From: Anagrus nilaparvatae
Lineage: Eukaryota > Arthropoda > Insecta > Hymenoptera > Mymaridae
Length of the DNA stretch: 64,000 nucleotides
NCBI GenBank assembly: GCA_022575985.1
Contig: JAKSXM010000137.1
Span: 14,340,001 to 14,404,000 of the forward strand
Direction: 5' to 3'
Positions 1 to 12,925 of this stretch are shown here, piece after piece (within the stretch, counting starts at the first letter, position 1; every line of letters begins with the position of its first letter). The translations under genes and the position numbers were made by a program. The notes below the pieces were generated by a model. The model was not told the origin of the DNA and ran no database searches. It saw only the letters and a list, made by a program, of their open reading frames with translations.

Positions 1-19
1 TATTTATGGTTATAAATAA

Positions 20-260
20 ACATTGATCACATGTTTTACGTAATCTATATACTGCGCGTGCGTAAAAGGGCAAGCCATGCAGGGGCCTAGAAATCGCCCC
101 GTGACACATCTTGCAAGTCCCAGTATAGCACGCCGAGTAGGGGCCAGTATAGGTGGCGTGGCGGATCCAGATATTATTCTGTTCGGGATGGACAAAACGA
201 AATTTTTCTTTCTCAGTGAGGTGAAAACGCGTTTTTTTTCGATCTCGTTGCGGGGCGAAA
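20..260. other. isolated G+C-rich segment, unclassified
   Basis: Compared with its surroundings this stretch is conspicuously rich in G and C (for example around 75-165). Both strands are open for about 60-75 codons, but neither translation shows a family signature. It may be a fragment of a transposable element or of a processed sequence; I cannot assign it. Confidence 0.35.
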
Positions 261-1293
261 AAAGTGTTTTCGGCCCGCTAGGAAGAAAAATAATTTTTTA
301 AAATTCAAAAATTAATATTCTCTTTATGTTTTCCATTTATCGAAATTCTGCTTAATTTCTTTGCCAGATTTTGAAGCATATTGCAAGTAAAGACTTTGAC
401 TTTTAAGTGAATTCCAAAAACTTTAGGCAATGTCATGCAGAACAGATTCACAGCTTTAGAAAGAACGTTAATCATATAGCCTTTTCGAGGCCCTTCAAAG
501 AAGTTTAGGGGCCATATAAATTTCTGGATGGAATTGGAAGGAAAAGGTAAGGGCTTTGAAAATTTGTAAGGCTTTTTCTTTTAAAGAATAAAAGCCGATT
601 TAAAAATTAAAATGAATTTTGATGGCCCTCGTTATATAATCTTTAGAAATCATTTTACTTGCGAGAAAAATTTTATCTTGAATTTGTTATGAAAAGACAC
701 TATGCCAACAGACAATTCAATGGTTAAAATTTTTCTCGCAGGACATAATATCGGCTACAAATTTACGGAAAAGCCCGAAAACTGTTTACCGCATTCCACA
801 AAGTTTTCTTTCACGGGACTGTAAATAAATAAAAATTTTATTTTAATGAACTAGAATACCTAACACTTAAGCCCACATAGCACCTGCAATAATAAGTAAA
901 AAAAAATGAAACATCAATTAATTAATAATTTTAATTACATATTAATAATGAATCAGTATTATTATGGAATTTTAAAAAATAAACTATATGAATTATTGCA
1001 AAATTTAATTATTATATGTTAATATACATATATATATATATATTTGTAAATGAAATTTCTTAAGTTTATTTATAAAAACATTTATATATGCGTAACTTTA
1101 CTATATTACACATATAAAGAGAAAATAATGAGCTAAAAGCCCATTTATGCATAACATATTTTTTTTTAAATATATCGCAATTCATATATAAAGACTTTGT
1201 ATATATTTATTTGACTTGTTTATAATGTTGGTTTTCGTTGTTCATCCACTTATAACCTCAAATTAAAAGTTATTAAAATTCACACATATATAC
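261..1293. other. non-coding stretch with repeat remnants
   Basis: No exon is recognised. It holds the inverted-repeat remnant at 470-850 and a TA-rich microsatellite near 1021-1045. Confidence 0.4.
470..850. repeat. dispersed inverted-repeat element, copy 1
   Basis: Two inverted arms, 'gcgagaaaaatttta' near 661 and its complement near 727-741, flank a short loop. The surrounding words (ggccc...aaagaa, aaggcttttt) recur in the same order near 6590-6890, so this is a dispersed family and not chance A+T symmetry. Confidence 0.55.
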
Positions 1294-1890
1294 GGGCACG
1301 TTCAAGATAGAACGGCCAACTAAAAAAATAAAAAATTTGCTCAAATATTCCCAAAGCGTTGGTCTATGTATCAGTTTGCACCAAAAATTAATTTATACCC
1401 TATTTTTGGCTAACTTTGGTTGATTTTGGCAGAATAAGACAATGATTGTGGGCGCTCATTTGGCACATGTCAAAAATTTTTTGGGATTAATTTACACATA
1501 GGCCAACATTCTGGGAAAATTTGAGTAAATTTTATTATGGCGAACTTGATTTATGATCGATTGAAAAAATTCAAACCGTTAAAAATGAAATCCGAAGTGG
1601 CCAGAAATAAAAAAAAATATTTTTTTTCGGGTAGTCTAGATAAAAAGAAAACTTTTTCCCATTCATATGTAAATATTAAAAGTTTTATGGTTTTGAGTTA
1701 TTTCGGATTGAAGTGGGCAGCTGAAATCAAAAAATTGAAAAAATCCAACTTTGGAGCAGCAGTATTCCAAATTACGCATCAGGAAGTGTAAAATAGGAGT
1801 GGTTTGACAAATCTTAGGTAAAAAGTGACACAAAAAAAGTTTTTTTATTTTTTTTATTTTTCAGCTAGTTGTTCTATCCTGAACGTGTCC
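1294..1890. mobile_element. MITE-like element with terminal inverted repeats
   Basis: The left end GGGCACGTTCAAGATAGAAC at 1294 is the near-complement of gttctatcctgaacgtgtcc ending at 1890. The arms continue for some tens of bases (a ...cagctagtt block facing ggccaactaaaa). The interior has an 84-codon open frame (1537-1791) without any recognisable domain. The 597-bp length and absence of a transposase suggest a non-autonomous DNA element; its superfamily is not determined because no clear target duplication is seen. Confidence 0.65.
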
Positions 1891-2816
1891 ATATGTATAT
1901 AATATACGAGTTGTTTTATGCCAGTATGGTTGATTAAAATTTAGATTTTCCTTTTATGCTGTCTATTAGAGATACTAAAAGTTATTAAAATTTTCATGCA
2001 AATTAAAATAGTAGGTAGTTTGAAACAATTTTTGAGTTATTTTTAAAGCATTGAGCTATAAGACAAATAAATTTTTATACTTTTTAAAACCTGGGGAAAA
2101 TGATCTAATACTTTTATTTTTTATTTTCAAGTGAATTTAGTGAATTAATAGTTACAGAAAGTAAAATACAAATTTTTTAAAACCCAAACGATGATTTCGT
2201 AAACTAAAGTAATTTTATTTAATTTTTTTTTTTTTTTAATATCAAAGAGTTCTTGTGAGGGTTCTTCTTGAATAAAAAAAAAGAAGTTTTCTGTAAATAC
2301 AGCAATTTAAAAATGTTTTAAAGATATATGCTTTAAATTTGCTAAATCGACAAGAAAAATCTATGTAATGATACTTGAATATTAATTTTTTTACTAGCGG
2401 GCAATAATGACTATATATTCCAATTTTGAGGGGCCATCAATATTACCCTTTGTAAAGAAAAAAACATTCAAAACCTCATCTAGAAATTTTTATTTTTACC
2501 AAATGCGATTACAGGACTTCGGCGCTACACGCCTCGGGCCTTTAAACCTTCGTAATTGGCAAAATAAATATTTCTACCAGCCGATTAGGTTTGTATTGTA
2601 TTACGATAAATAATTAATTAACGATAAGTAATTAAAATATTTTTCAATTATTCAAAATAAAATAAACAAATAATTACAAATAATTACTTAATAGTAATTT
2701 ACAAACAATTTAATAACAATTGCTTAATTAACAATGAAAATGTTAATTATTAATAATTTATAGAGGTTAAAATTATTGATTTTTTTCTACAGCAAATTAA
2801 AAGTCAATACTAAATC

Positions 2817-2926
2817 TAGTCTAGAATTAAAAGTTATATAGTGTAGTAGGGAATTTCTTACTATTAATTGTGAATAATTTCCATCTATACTATATAACTT
2901 ATAATTCTAGAAGAGATTTAATATCG
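2817..2926. repeat. short imperfect hairpin
   Basis: A 27-base arm reading tctagaattaaaagttata... is matched by its near-complement ...tataacttataattctaga about 35-40 bases later. It could be a tiny MITE or a local hairpin. Confidence 0.5.
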
Positions 2927-5672
2927 AATTTTATCTCGTATAGTAGAAAGGGCCTTAGTTGGTTAGTACTTATTACTATGATACTTGATTATAAATTGAA
3001 TTTGTAAAATAATTTTGTTAAAAAAAATTTTCAATATTTAATATCTGACTCTAAAAAACTGCATTTAGGAGTGTATTAACCGAATATTAGGCACATATTT
3101 ATATTATAATACGAATGAAGACGATAATCTATACTTTTCTCATACTTGCACATCCCTACAGTTTATTAAAAATTCACTTATTACAAAATATTATTCAAAT
3201 TTCTTTAATAATGCAAAAAATTTATTTTTTTCAATTATTTATTATGTAAAACTATAACAAAGGGATTAAATTACATTATTGAATTTAAACAGATTAAAGA
3301 TTATGCCAAAATTTAAATTTCTTTTTTAATAAAAAAAATTTGAATAAAAAATTACTAAATAATAGTTCAAAAAAACAAAAAAAATTTTAATACAATAATT
3401 AATAATTAGTTTACTTTACAATAACAATGAAAATTAATGAAAAATTATTTTTTGCCTTAAAGCAAAATAAATAATTTCTTAACAATATATTTAAATTTTT
3501 ATGATAATTTTTTATTTGTTTATTGATTGTTAAGTTTTATTTGGAAATTTTGGAATAGAAAATGTTAAATAAGGTAACGGTAGTAATTGTGAACCTTTTT
3601 TAAAGCTGTTGATTAAATAAGTAAAGCAAGTTTCATTCTAGTTTTATACTAGGGGTGTTTGGTTATGCGAAATTTCGGTCTTTTTGTTCAAATTTCGTGT
3701 GAAGCTTGAAACTTCCCGAAAAAGGTCTGCAGTGGCAATTTTGAATCAAAAGCTTTCTTGGATATCCTATCTTGGAAAATTCGAACAAACCCTAAGCAAA
3801 AAATCTGACTTTCGGGTAACGGCACGCCCCTATTTTATACGATGCAAGCTACTTATGTTTCAATGACTAGTTGATCTGCTTGGATTTCGCTTGAATTGCT
3901 TGAAAATTCAGAAATATTACGTAAAAAGAAATTAATTAAATTTTACAGCACCAAAATTTGATTTATTGCAAGTTTGAAAAAATAATTTGGAATTTATTGT
4001 TAAATACTCGTAGCTTCAACATCTGCCAAAAATTTAATTTGTGATCAAATATCATCATTTTTTATAAATTTTTTCTCGTTTTATCGTTAAATAAATCAAG
4101 CTGAGTTGTTTTTAAAAAATATTAGCCAAGATATAGAATATTGATTTGCAGTACATTCGCCTTTATCGTTTTTATTTTGAGAGCCATTGATTCTGTTTTT
4201 CATCAGGTTGACCATTGTTTGGTTTTAGTTATAATTGTTATTAAATCATTCATTAATCTGGAATTTTCTTTTAAATTACCCCCTTTTTACTGAAATTTTC
4301 TCTAAATCTTTTATTATCATTTAGGGGGGGCGGAAGGGGTTAAAATGAAATCGTGCATCAACCCTGAGGGTCAAAAGATCCCAGATACGTACATTCGGAA
4401 GCGTATCATCTTTGAAAAGTTAGACTCAAGAAGCAACTGTTAACGTTATTTTTAATTATCTACCATAAAAATGCAAAAAAGAAATTAAATAATAAAAAAT
4501 TCCAATCAGTCGACCAATTATAAATATAAATAAAAATAAAATTTATATAAATTTATTTAAAATTTATAACTTATCAAAAAAAATATTTAAAATTTTCATA
4601 TTATTTAACAGAGAAAATAATTAATATAATTAAAGGATGTGTTTATAATTGATATGGCTCATTTCTTATAGGATATATATATGTAGAAAGTTTTTAATAT
4701 TTTTATATGAATTCACATAATTATAATGATATTACGTAAATATAATTTGATGTGCACATATACAAATAAACAAAATTTAATGCACATATAAGTCAAATAA
4801 AAAATTCATAAATATTTCCTGAAAAATAAAATTTTATAATATAAAAAAAAAAAAAATTATTAACGTTATTATATTTACCAATTTCATAATGAAAAAATAA
4901 ATTTATTCATATATTCAAAAAAAAAATGATAAAATTAATATTTTTATAAAACTTTATATTTTACAAATATTCATTGATTTTCTTTTGTTTTTAAAATAAA
5001 ATTAATATTTAATAATTCGAATAATTTTTGAATAAATAAAATTTCTTTTCAATAAAAAAAAAATTTTTTTCAAGTTTTTCTAGGCTGTGTTCCCATGAAT
5101 ACGAATATAATTTAATATTATAAAATGTAGTTTAAGAAGGTACTATGTATATGCTTCTCCTGCCCTCGTTTACATATATATATATATACTCCTCTCTCTA
5201 TAAAATATATATAATATAAACTATTTTTTTTTCTAACTTCAACAAATCGCAAAAATTTCTCATTACAGAATATCTAATGCGCAATCCAGACAGATGGTGT
5301 CACTATTGTCGTATATTATTTTATTATACAAATACCATTTTAAATTGCTACATAATACATATTACATTATATATAGTTATATATATATATTGAACTTATA
5401 TAAAAAGATCCAAAAACTGACGTACGTCAAATCTAAAGTATATTAATTTAATTTTACTGATCAAGTAATATAGAAAAAAACATAAAATATATTAGAAATA
5501 TTTTTGAGAAATAAATGAAAAGGAATGATGATTGATTTATTAAATGTATATGAGTTAAAATATGAAACTGTGTGATTTTTTTTAAATAAAAATCTGGTAC
5601 TATTTAAACTCTAATATTTTAACATAGAACTTATAAAAAATTAGCTGAAAAAACGTACTTGTTAATTAAACC

Positions 5673-5864
5673 AATCACGTATCCAGAGGGCTGGACAAGG
5701 GGCCATGGCCCCCCCGAAATGAAATCTTTTATTAAAAATGGGAATTAGCCCTATTTTCAAAAATTTTTAATGTTTATTAAGAAATATAACTTGTGGCCCT
5801 CCCACCCCCTTCCCGAATTTTTTTGGCTCCCTCTGAAAACAATTTCTGGATTCATGCCTGATTA
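5673..5864. mobile_element. short MITE-like element with G/C-rich core
   Basis: The ends aatcacgtatccaga and tctggattcatgcctgatt are imperfect complements. The core includes ggggccatggccccccc and a second C-rich run near 5800, standing out sharply from the A+T-rich flanks. The length is about 190 bp. Confidence 0.5.
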
Positions 5865-6589
5865 AACTAAAAATATATCAGAAAAATTTTCGCTATCTTA
5901 TTTGTGTACAGTAGGTACTACTGTTTTAAAATATCTAATCAATAAAAATTATTATACGTGAGAAAATCCTTTAATTAAAGCAATTCAATAAGGATAGCAT
6001 TTTAAATTTTTCAAAAGTTTTTTCTCGAACAAGGTTTTAATATTCATATTCTTCCTCGTATTCAAAGTAGTAATCTTTAAGCTATTAAAAATAAAATATA
6101 TTACATATATGTTAAGAAATTTATATGAAATATTTTTAACAACTTTATAAAATAAAAAAAAATGTAATAATAAATTCTTTTTTTCTTGTACAATAAATTT
6201 AAAATGTATTAAAACAATAGATTTCTGAATATTTTTATGTACATCATAAATAATGTTTATATTTTTATTTCAAATAATTTTTTTATCGAAAATCATTTAT
6301 TTTAAAAATCTGAAGAAATTTTGGAATTCTGTGCAAAAAATCATACATTTCTTATTTATTACTGAAAATTTTTCTTTGAGCTTTAGAATCAGAAATAGGT
6401 TTCTGTAAAAAAAATTTTTTACATTTTAGCTAACTTAAGCATTAGCTAAATTAAGGTTATGCTACTAGGATAGAATAATATTTTTGTTACGTATGCTTTT
6501 CGTGATTAGAGGGCGAGGAAGGAGATCCTAAGCTCCTAAAAAATATTATTTTTTTAAAAAGAATCCAATGTGATTCAATGAGAAATATT

Positions 6590-6890
6590 TATTTTGCTAG
6601 TTACCTTTCTATGGCCCTTAAAAGAAATCTAGGTGTTGGGCTTTGCAAGTTTGTAGCCTTTTTCATAGAATTTGAATTAAAAAAGGCTAACTTCTTGGTT
6701 AAATTTAATTCCGATTATCCTCCTTTTATAATATTATAAAATAATCTTACCTGCGAAAAAAATTATATCATTTTTTTGCATGGTGTAATTTTAAGACTAT
6801 AACATTTTTTCTCGCAAGTAAAAAGGTTTCTATAGGCTATATAAGGACGCGATATTGGTTGCAAACTCAGAAAATAGTTCGTAAATTAAA
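6590..6890. repeat. dispersed inverted-repeat element, copy 2
   Basis: This is a relative of the 470-850 element. 'cctgcgaaaaaaatta' near 6752 faces 'ttttttctcgcaagta' near 6803-6820, and the flanking aggct/ggcc words and the following 'gcgatattggttgcaaa' match copy 1 (atatcggctacaaa). Both copies are diverged. Confidence 0.5.
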
Positions 6891-8504
6891 TAAATAGTTA
6901 CACATATTATGATATCAATTGCTTGCCATTCAATATCCTGAATGCTCAGAATTCACGCATTTCATTATCGTTTTCATATAAGGACTAAACGGATAATTTT
7001 AACTCCTTAATAACTTTTAGTATATCTAAGGTGCGCGGTTCCAACATGTAGGACAATATAAATTATGCTTATGGTTTACAGACATCTTCCAATTCAATAG
7101 CTACTAAACTTTATTTTTTTATTTTTTTTTAGAAATGTTTCTAACTTTTGTTACTAAATCAGTGTCTTCATCTAAAGTTGCCGCATAATTATCGGCATCT
7201 TCATTAAATTGATATTTCATTTCCAAATCACTTAATTATAAAGTTAATTATTGGTAGCAAATTAAAATTAATTATAATATAAAATAAAATAGGTAAACAC
7301 ATAAAAACATCGGTTCGACCAAATAATCATATTGCATTTATTTTTTGAAATATTAGGACGATCATTTAAAATTATTTTAAAACATTCCAGCTTATAATGG
7401 ATCGCAAATTTTTCATTTAATCAGCATACTTGTAATTTATATACTCTAAACAGCATAAAAATAAAACAATTATACTAGACAGTTATAAATTCCGCTACCT
7501 ATATTTTGTACACATCAATAAATATAAATATACATCTTTGACGAAATTAATCTTAGTCAAGATCTTATATCTCGATTTTTACTTCATTGTGTGAAAATTT
7601 AAAAACAAAATTTCATTTTATATATACCATGCAATTGTTCTACTCAATGTACATCGCAATATATTTTATCTTGAATATAACTGTTAGTTGCTATTGTAAA
7701 TATTTTCAGATACTACTTGTAAGCTTTCTCAATATGTATTCATTTAATTTTTAGATTTATTGAAGATTCAAAAAAAAAAAATGAATATTTATTCATATGA
7801 AATTCCGCCCATTTTGAAAACTTTTAATTATAACATTTATACATTTTTCATTTATTTAAAGAAAATATACTTTTCACTTTTCTAATGAAATATGTCTATA
7901 TAATTATTATACTTTTTTTTTAATGATATGTTAATGACTTTGATAGCATAAAGTAATGTGGATTAAACTCCATGAAATATTGGTGAATATTTGGGTAATT
8001 AGAGTAGATGGATATATTAAAATAATCGTTTTCCATGTGCTTTAATATTATATAAAATGTCTTTATTTAATATAAATGAGTTGTTCATTAAAACTCTTGT
8101 AGGCTTAAACTGACCGTTCACAAAAACATAGGCAGGTGTAAATTATACTTTATATTAACAAATATTAACTAACACACACAAAATTCTCCCGCCTTAATCT
8201 TCAACCCAAAAAATTTATGTAAAATTGTATAAATTTTAAATTAAATCAGAAGCTTGATCAGAAGAGATTTTAAATAATTAAAATTTTTAACCAAAATTAC
8301 GATATTTATAAAACATAGCATATTGAATCTTAATTTGATTCATTGTTTAATATATTAATTAAAATTAATTTATTTACTGGTTTTATTAATTTATTAGTGC
8401 ATGTTTTAACCTCAACTATTCTTGTCATATCGTCTTTGTATCATTTGTATCATTTTAATTTTTATATCTTTGATTTGGCAAAATTTTATCATTTAAATAA
8501 TTAG
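6891..8504. other. non-coding A+T-rich DNA
   Basis: I see no exon, RNA gene or clear repeat on either strand. Confidence 0.4.
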
Positions 8505-9390
8505 TTTCAGGAGTTATATTGATTGAGTTAACAGAAGTGAAGGACATAAATAATTATGATCTGTTAGGTCGTCAGATAAAGGTACTAGTGGGCGCGAATT
8601 TTAATAAGTTTTAATAATTCTTCAAAAGTAAGAGTAGAATTATCAATTACTCTACGCAGATAATGCTTTTACAGATTTTATAGAAGATTCTCACAATTCC
8701 CCAACATGTGAGTCCGGAGAATTAAATGACCAGTTAATACCTTCATCGGCTAAATTACCCAAAATTTCTTGCATATAGTCTATAGAGACCATATACAATT
8801 CCTTAAAGGCTTTGTCTGCACTGCTAAAGGTTGTGTCTTGATCACTATATTATCAAGTGCAAGGACCGCGAGTTAAGTTAAATCTGCAAATACAGTAATA
8901 AATTCATCGCTCAAGCAACCCGTGCCTAAATCTAAATAATCCTTAGTATTCATACAAATATATAAAAGCGCAAACATTGGATTTGTAAATTTTTGCATCA
9001 CGACCTCTATATGTAAGTATTTTGTAATGGCCAGCATAGTCGACGCCAGTTAAGCAGAAAGTTTTATCCACTTCCTTCACTCTAGATTATGAAAAATTTC
9101 CCATTTTTTTAAGCTGATCCCATGCCACGGTAACGGATACCCTTGAAACTATTAGGGTTATTAGATCTAACAAAACTCCTATCCTTTATAATCTAAAACT
9201 TTTGTCTTAACGTCGAAAGAGTAAGCCTAATTCCACCGTGAAAGTTTACGATGAAAAAATCAACAATTAAACGAGAAAATAAACATTTATACAGATGCTT
9301 TTGATCTTAACTCAGTAGATAAAAATGTATTCGACCTCTTAATCTCATTAAACTATCATTTAAAAAAGATTCAAACTTATCCAGCCTTGA
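8505..9390 (-). pseudogene. decayed BEL/Pao retrotransposon integrase fragment
   Basis: Reading the minus strand from about 9390 down to 8505, successive frames give the typical BEL/Pao integrase order. First comes RLRGRIHFYLLS, stop, DQKH (the R-x-GGR...KHP region). Then NFHGGIRLTLSTLRQKF with a stop replacing the Trp of the usual R-x-x-(F/Y)-W. Then the LTGVDYAG block, and TKDYLDLG with SDEFITVF in another frame. Then YSDQDTTF, holding the second catalytic Asp, and LADEGINWSFN. A stop replaces Trp before the ESSIKSVK segment that carries the catalytic Glu. Finally LTFEELLKLIK and NSRPLVPLSDD. At least four stops and several frameshifts make it dead. No reverse transcriptase or LTRs were identified around it. 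Confidence 0.85.
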
Positions 9391-9636
9391 TCTTGTAAAT
9401 TTTAAATTATTGCAACACAATTTTAGGCGTTATCTCTTAAAATGCTATTGACTTCATTTTATGGTCAGTTCATATAAATATAAATTCATAGGAGTTCATA
9501 TAAATAATATGCTGTCCAGATCTTAGGCTAAGCCAAAACTATATAAGTTCCTAAATTCACATTATTCTAAATTCCTAAATTCAAATCATTTGTATTCAAA
9601 AGTTCGTAAATTAAAATTATTTTAAATCCCCTAATT

Positions 9637-10410
9637 GCTCCAGTCAAAATACGGGTTTGGTTGTATTTTCACTGGCGAACACGAGATTTGCTTTATTATA
9701 GGTTTTTTGGGTCTCTGAACACGAAAATCGGGGTCATTTCGTAAAGAAATGGGGGCTTCACCCTTAAATTTTCAAAAACTACCCCCAAAAAGGGTTTTTT
9801 TTACATATTCGCACATTCAGCACTCAGATTTGCACCATAAGCGGTTTTTTGGGTCACTGATCAAGAATTTCAACTTCCTATTCATAAATAATCAATATTT
9901 CACCCTTAAATTAGGTAAAAGTAACCCTAAAAGGGGTGTTTTTGCTATTTTCGTAATTTTAGCATTAAGGGTATGCTCATATAGGTTTTTTAGGTCACTA
10001 ATCAAAAATTTCGACTTCTTTTTCAAAAATAATTAAAATTTTACCCCTAAATTGGCTAAAACTACCCCCGAATGTGGGGTGTTTTTGATATTTTCACACT
10101 TTGAGCATCCAGGATATGCCCATATAGGTTTTTTGGGTCAATAATCAAGAATTTCGACTTCTTTTTCATAAATAATCAATATTTCACCACAAAAAAGGAG
10201 TCGAAGTTCTTGAATGGCGACCCAAAAAACCTATATGGGCATATCCTGAACGCTCAAAGTGCGAAAATAACAAAAACACCCCTTTTAGGGGTAGTTTTAG
10301 TTACTTTAAGGGTAAAATATATAATTTATATGAAAAAGAAGTCAAAATTCTTGATTAGTGGTTTTTGCTTGATTAGGCAAAAAATATTTCTGTAGATTTA
10401 TCTACTAATG
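9637..10410. repeat. 'ggttttttgggtc' palindromic repeat element, copy 1
   Basis: It begins gctccagtcaaaatacggg and contains about four direct copies of a roughly 140-190-bp module. Each module has 'ggttttttgggtcactga..aagaatttc', 'cacccttaaatt', 'aaaactaccccc' and 'ggggtgtttttg'. After about 10200 the same words run in inverted orientation (cgacccaaaaaacctata, caaaaacacccctttta). The 95- and 61-codon open frames here are by-products of the repeat. Confidence 0.65.
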
Positions 10411-11959
10411 ATTTCAAAAAGTAGGATATATAGGATATTATAGGATATACTTTTTTTAATAAAAATTTATATTTAAATATAAAGAATGAACAAGTACACT
10501 TTGCAGTTGAATAACAATCCTCATAAATGAAAAAATCATCCCTTCATGTGTAAATTAAAATTACGCATGGAAAATATTTATACAATAGACTAAAATTCTT
10601 CTTATAAAACATAATCTTTCTCATTTAAAAAATATTTCAGATCAGTAATTTTTAATAAAAACGTCCATATATAACATCCAATTACCATAATTTTTATATT
10701 CATATTTATCTATTTGTTATGTTTACATAAAATATTTATTTATTTGTTTATACATCAATTTTTTTCTTTTTCAAAGTTGATAATAATATCTGATAAATTT
10801 ATTTATTTAAAAAATAATAATAATAAAATCAAGTTAAAAGTTTTATATTGTAAAAAAACTTTTGCAATAATTCATAATGCTCCATTAAGTATATTCCTAT
10901 AAATATTCGTTGCAAGGACTTGTTGTTTATATTAAATACTTTCGCTTTTTTTCTCATGACCATATATATATTAAAATCTTTTTTAGTAAAAAAATTTATA
11001 ACAGAAACAAAAAAGGGTCGACGACGTTCACGACTCAAAACTTTTATATATAAATTTAGCCGGACGTTGCGGAAATCCATTTGATTATATTTTATATTCT
11101 TACTTTTTCTTTCTATAAGTCCTTGATTATCCTTTAATATAATCAAGAGAATGAGAGTGAAAATGAACGTGTTACACATATTTTATACAAAAATTTAATT
11201 CCTACCGAATCTTAAGGTCGTATTGTTTAAAAAAAAAATTGGTTTTATATAACGGGTGCGGTTTTATAATAATTCAACCTCGTTTACACCGGACTTTCCC
11301 ATGAAAAAAATATTCATAGAACATTTGATTTGTTAATGTATGTGTGTATATATATAGTTTTGGATTAAGAGAGTAGTGACAAAGACTTTGGCTACCATTT
11401 GTCGCGTTTTAAGTAGAAACGTGCCGAGTTTAGACAGACTTATATCAAAACGTATAATCAAATACAGTGTTTATAAATTCTTTTGTAAATTTATTTTTTT
11501 AAATGAATAACAATTTAAATTTTCTTTTTTTTTTATACATACATGCAATGGTCTTGCTTAAACATTAATTGTTTTTTTATAAAGTTTTTTTTGTGTAAGA
11601 AATTAAATAAAAAAAAATATATAAATTTTTGTATAATTAAATGGTACGTGGTTACATTATTAAGAATTAAAATTATATATATTTTGAATAAATTATATAT
11701 TTAGTTACCTATTTATTTATTATTTTTTATTGTTATTATGTCTTATAAATAATAAATTTTAATACTAAACAATTAATTATGTACAAATTGATGATTTAAG
11801 AAAAAAAAAATTTTTATCGTAAAATAAAAATTGTTGAATTTATTATAATGAATTGCTTGGATAGAAAAAAAAATTGCATACCAAAATTGTCTACATAATT
11901 ATATTCTAAAAATTATTTTATTATGCTTTTTCTATAAAGTTTTTAGAATAATATTTTAC
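10411..11959. other. non-coding A+T-rich DNA
   Basis: No recognisable gene. An open frame of 116 codons on the minus strand (10829-11179) has no family signature, and its composition follows the surrounding DNA. Confidence 0.4.
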
Positions 11960-11969
11960 GATCACTTGC

Positions 11970-12035
11970 ACAGAAATAAGAAGGTCCCAATCTATAATTC
12001 ACTAGTAAACTACAATTTGGGACATTCTTTTTTTG
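11970..12035. repeat. hairpin related to the 'aatggcccaaatcg' family
   Basis: 'gaaggtcccaatctata' faces 'ctacaatttgggacattctt' across a short loop. The same hairpin plan occurs at 54300-54385 and 59728-59815 in less eroded form. Confidence 0.5.
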
Positions 12036-12439
12036 GGTCTAAAATCGCATAAGATTTTTCTTGGTTAGTGGTGAGAGTTTCTTGGCAATGCAGATGATAA
12101 AAAAATCCGGGAAAATTGAGAAAATGAACAATCATGAAACTTATTGAGCCCGGCCCTTCCCCGCTCTAAAAGAATATTGAATAGCTTCGAGAAAATTTGA
12201 GAAAATTGAAAAATGAATTTAAAAAAAATTGAAAAATTTTTACTTATTTTTAATTCAAACCAGACCTAAAGTTATAAAAATCGCCGTTTCACAGCTCCAA
12301 TTCTATTTTGGAGTAAGGAAGAGCCGGACTAAATAGTTTTTCGAAATTTAAGACCAATCAGTAGAAAAAATAAATATGAGGCTTTTTAAGAAATTCGTAT
12401 TTAAAAAAAAACTTATAGCTGGTTTGTGTGAACACAACC

Positions 12440-12925
12440 TAAATACATGGAATATATTTACTACAACTGAGGGCTAGATTTAATGCATGAATGTTGCACA
12501 ACATTACAATACAATTTGCTATTTTTATAATTTGTAATTATAACTTTTATTAGATGTTAAGATTCTAAACCCGAAATTAATCGGATTCCCTAAGCCTGTA
12601 TTATTCTAAGTTCTCAATCGAAAATATTGTCTCTTAACCCGATCAATTACAAGTCCTAAGCCTGGAGTATTAAGCTTGAATAAACCTGAATTATTCTGAG
12701 TCCCTAAACCTGATTTATTCTAAGTCCTTAAATAGAAAATATTCTAAGTCTCTAAACCCAAATTATTTTAAGTCCCTAAGCCCGGTTTATTTTATGTCCC
12801 TAAACCTAAAATTTTTTAAGTCTCTAAATCGAAAATATTCTAACCCCTATTTGACCCCCCCCCCTTGATTTTAAGATTCCCAGAGTACATCTCCCTATAA
12901 ACATGTTCCATGTTAACTGATTTCC
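12440..12925. mobile_element. element with CATGGAACATG-type ends and degenerate 'aagtccctaaacc' tandem repeats
   Basis: The left end tacatggaatatatttacta plus acaactgagggct, and the right end ctataaacatgttccatgtt, are imperfect complements. The interior 12560-12850 is a degenerate tandem series of about 30 bp (ctaagtccctaaacc...attattttaag). A C-run precedes the right end. Relatives are listed at 50178-50426, 54765-55205 and 60960-61205. Confidence 0.6.

Noticed and set aside
1537..1791. 84-codon frame within an inverted-repeat element, considered as a transposase remnant
   Set aside because: No catalytic motif or DNA-binding domain visible; too short and lysine-rich from A runs.
2407..2613. 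68-codon frame with a G+C-richer patch (cggcgctacacgcctcggg)
   Set aside because: No domain or repeat partner found; the patch is only about 30 bases long.
10829..11179. 116-codon open frame on the minus strand
   Set aside because: No family motif, no splice or start support, and composition equal to the surrounding DNA.
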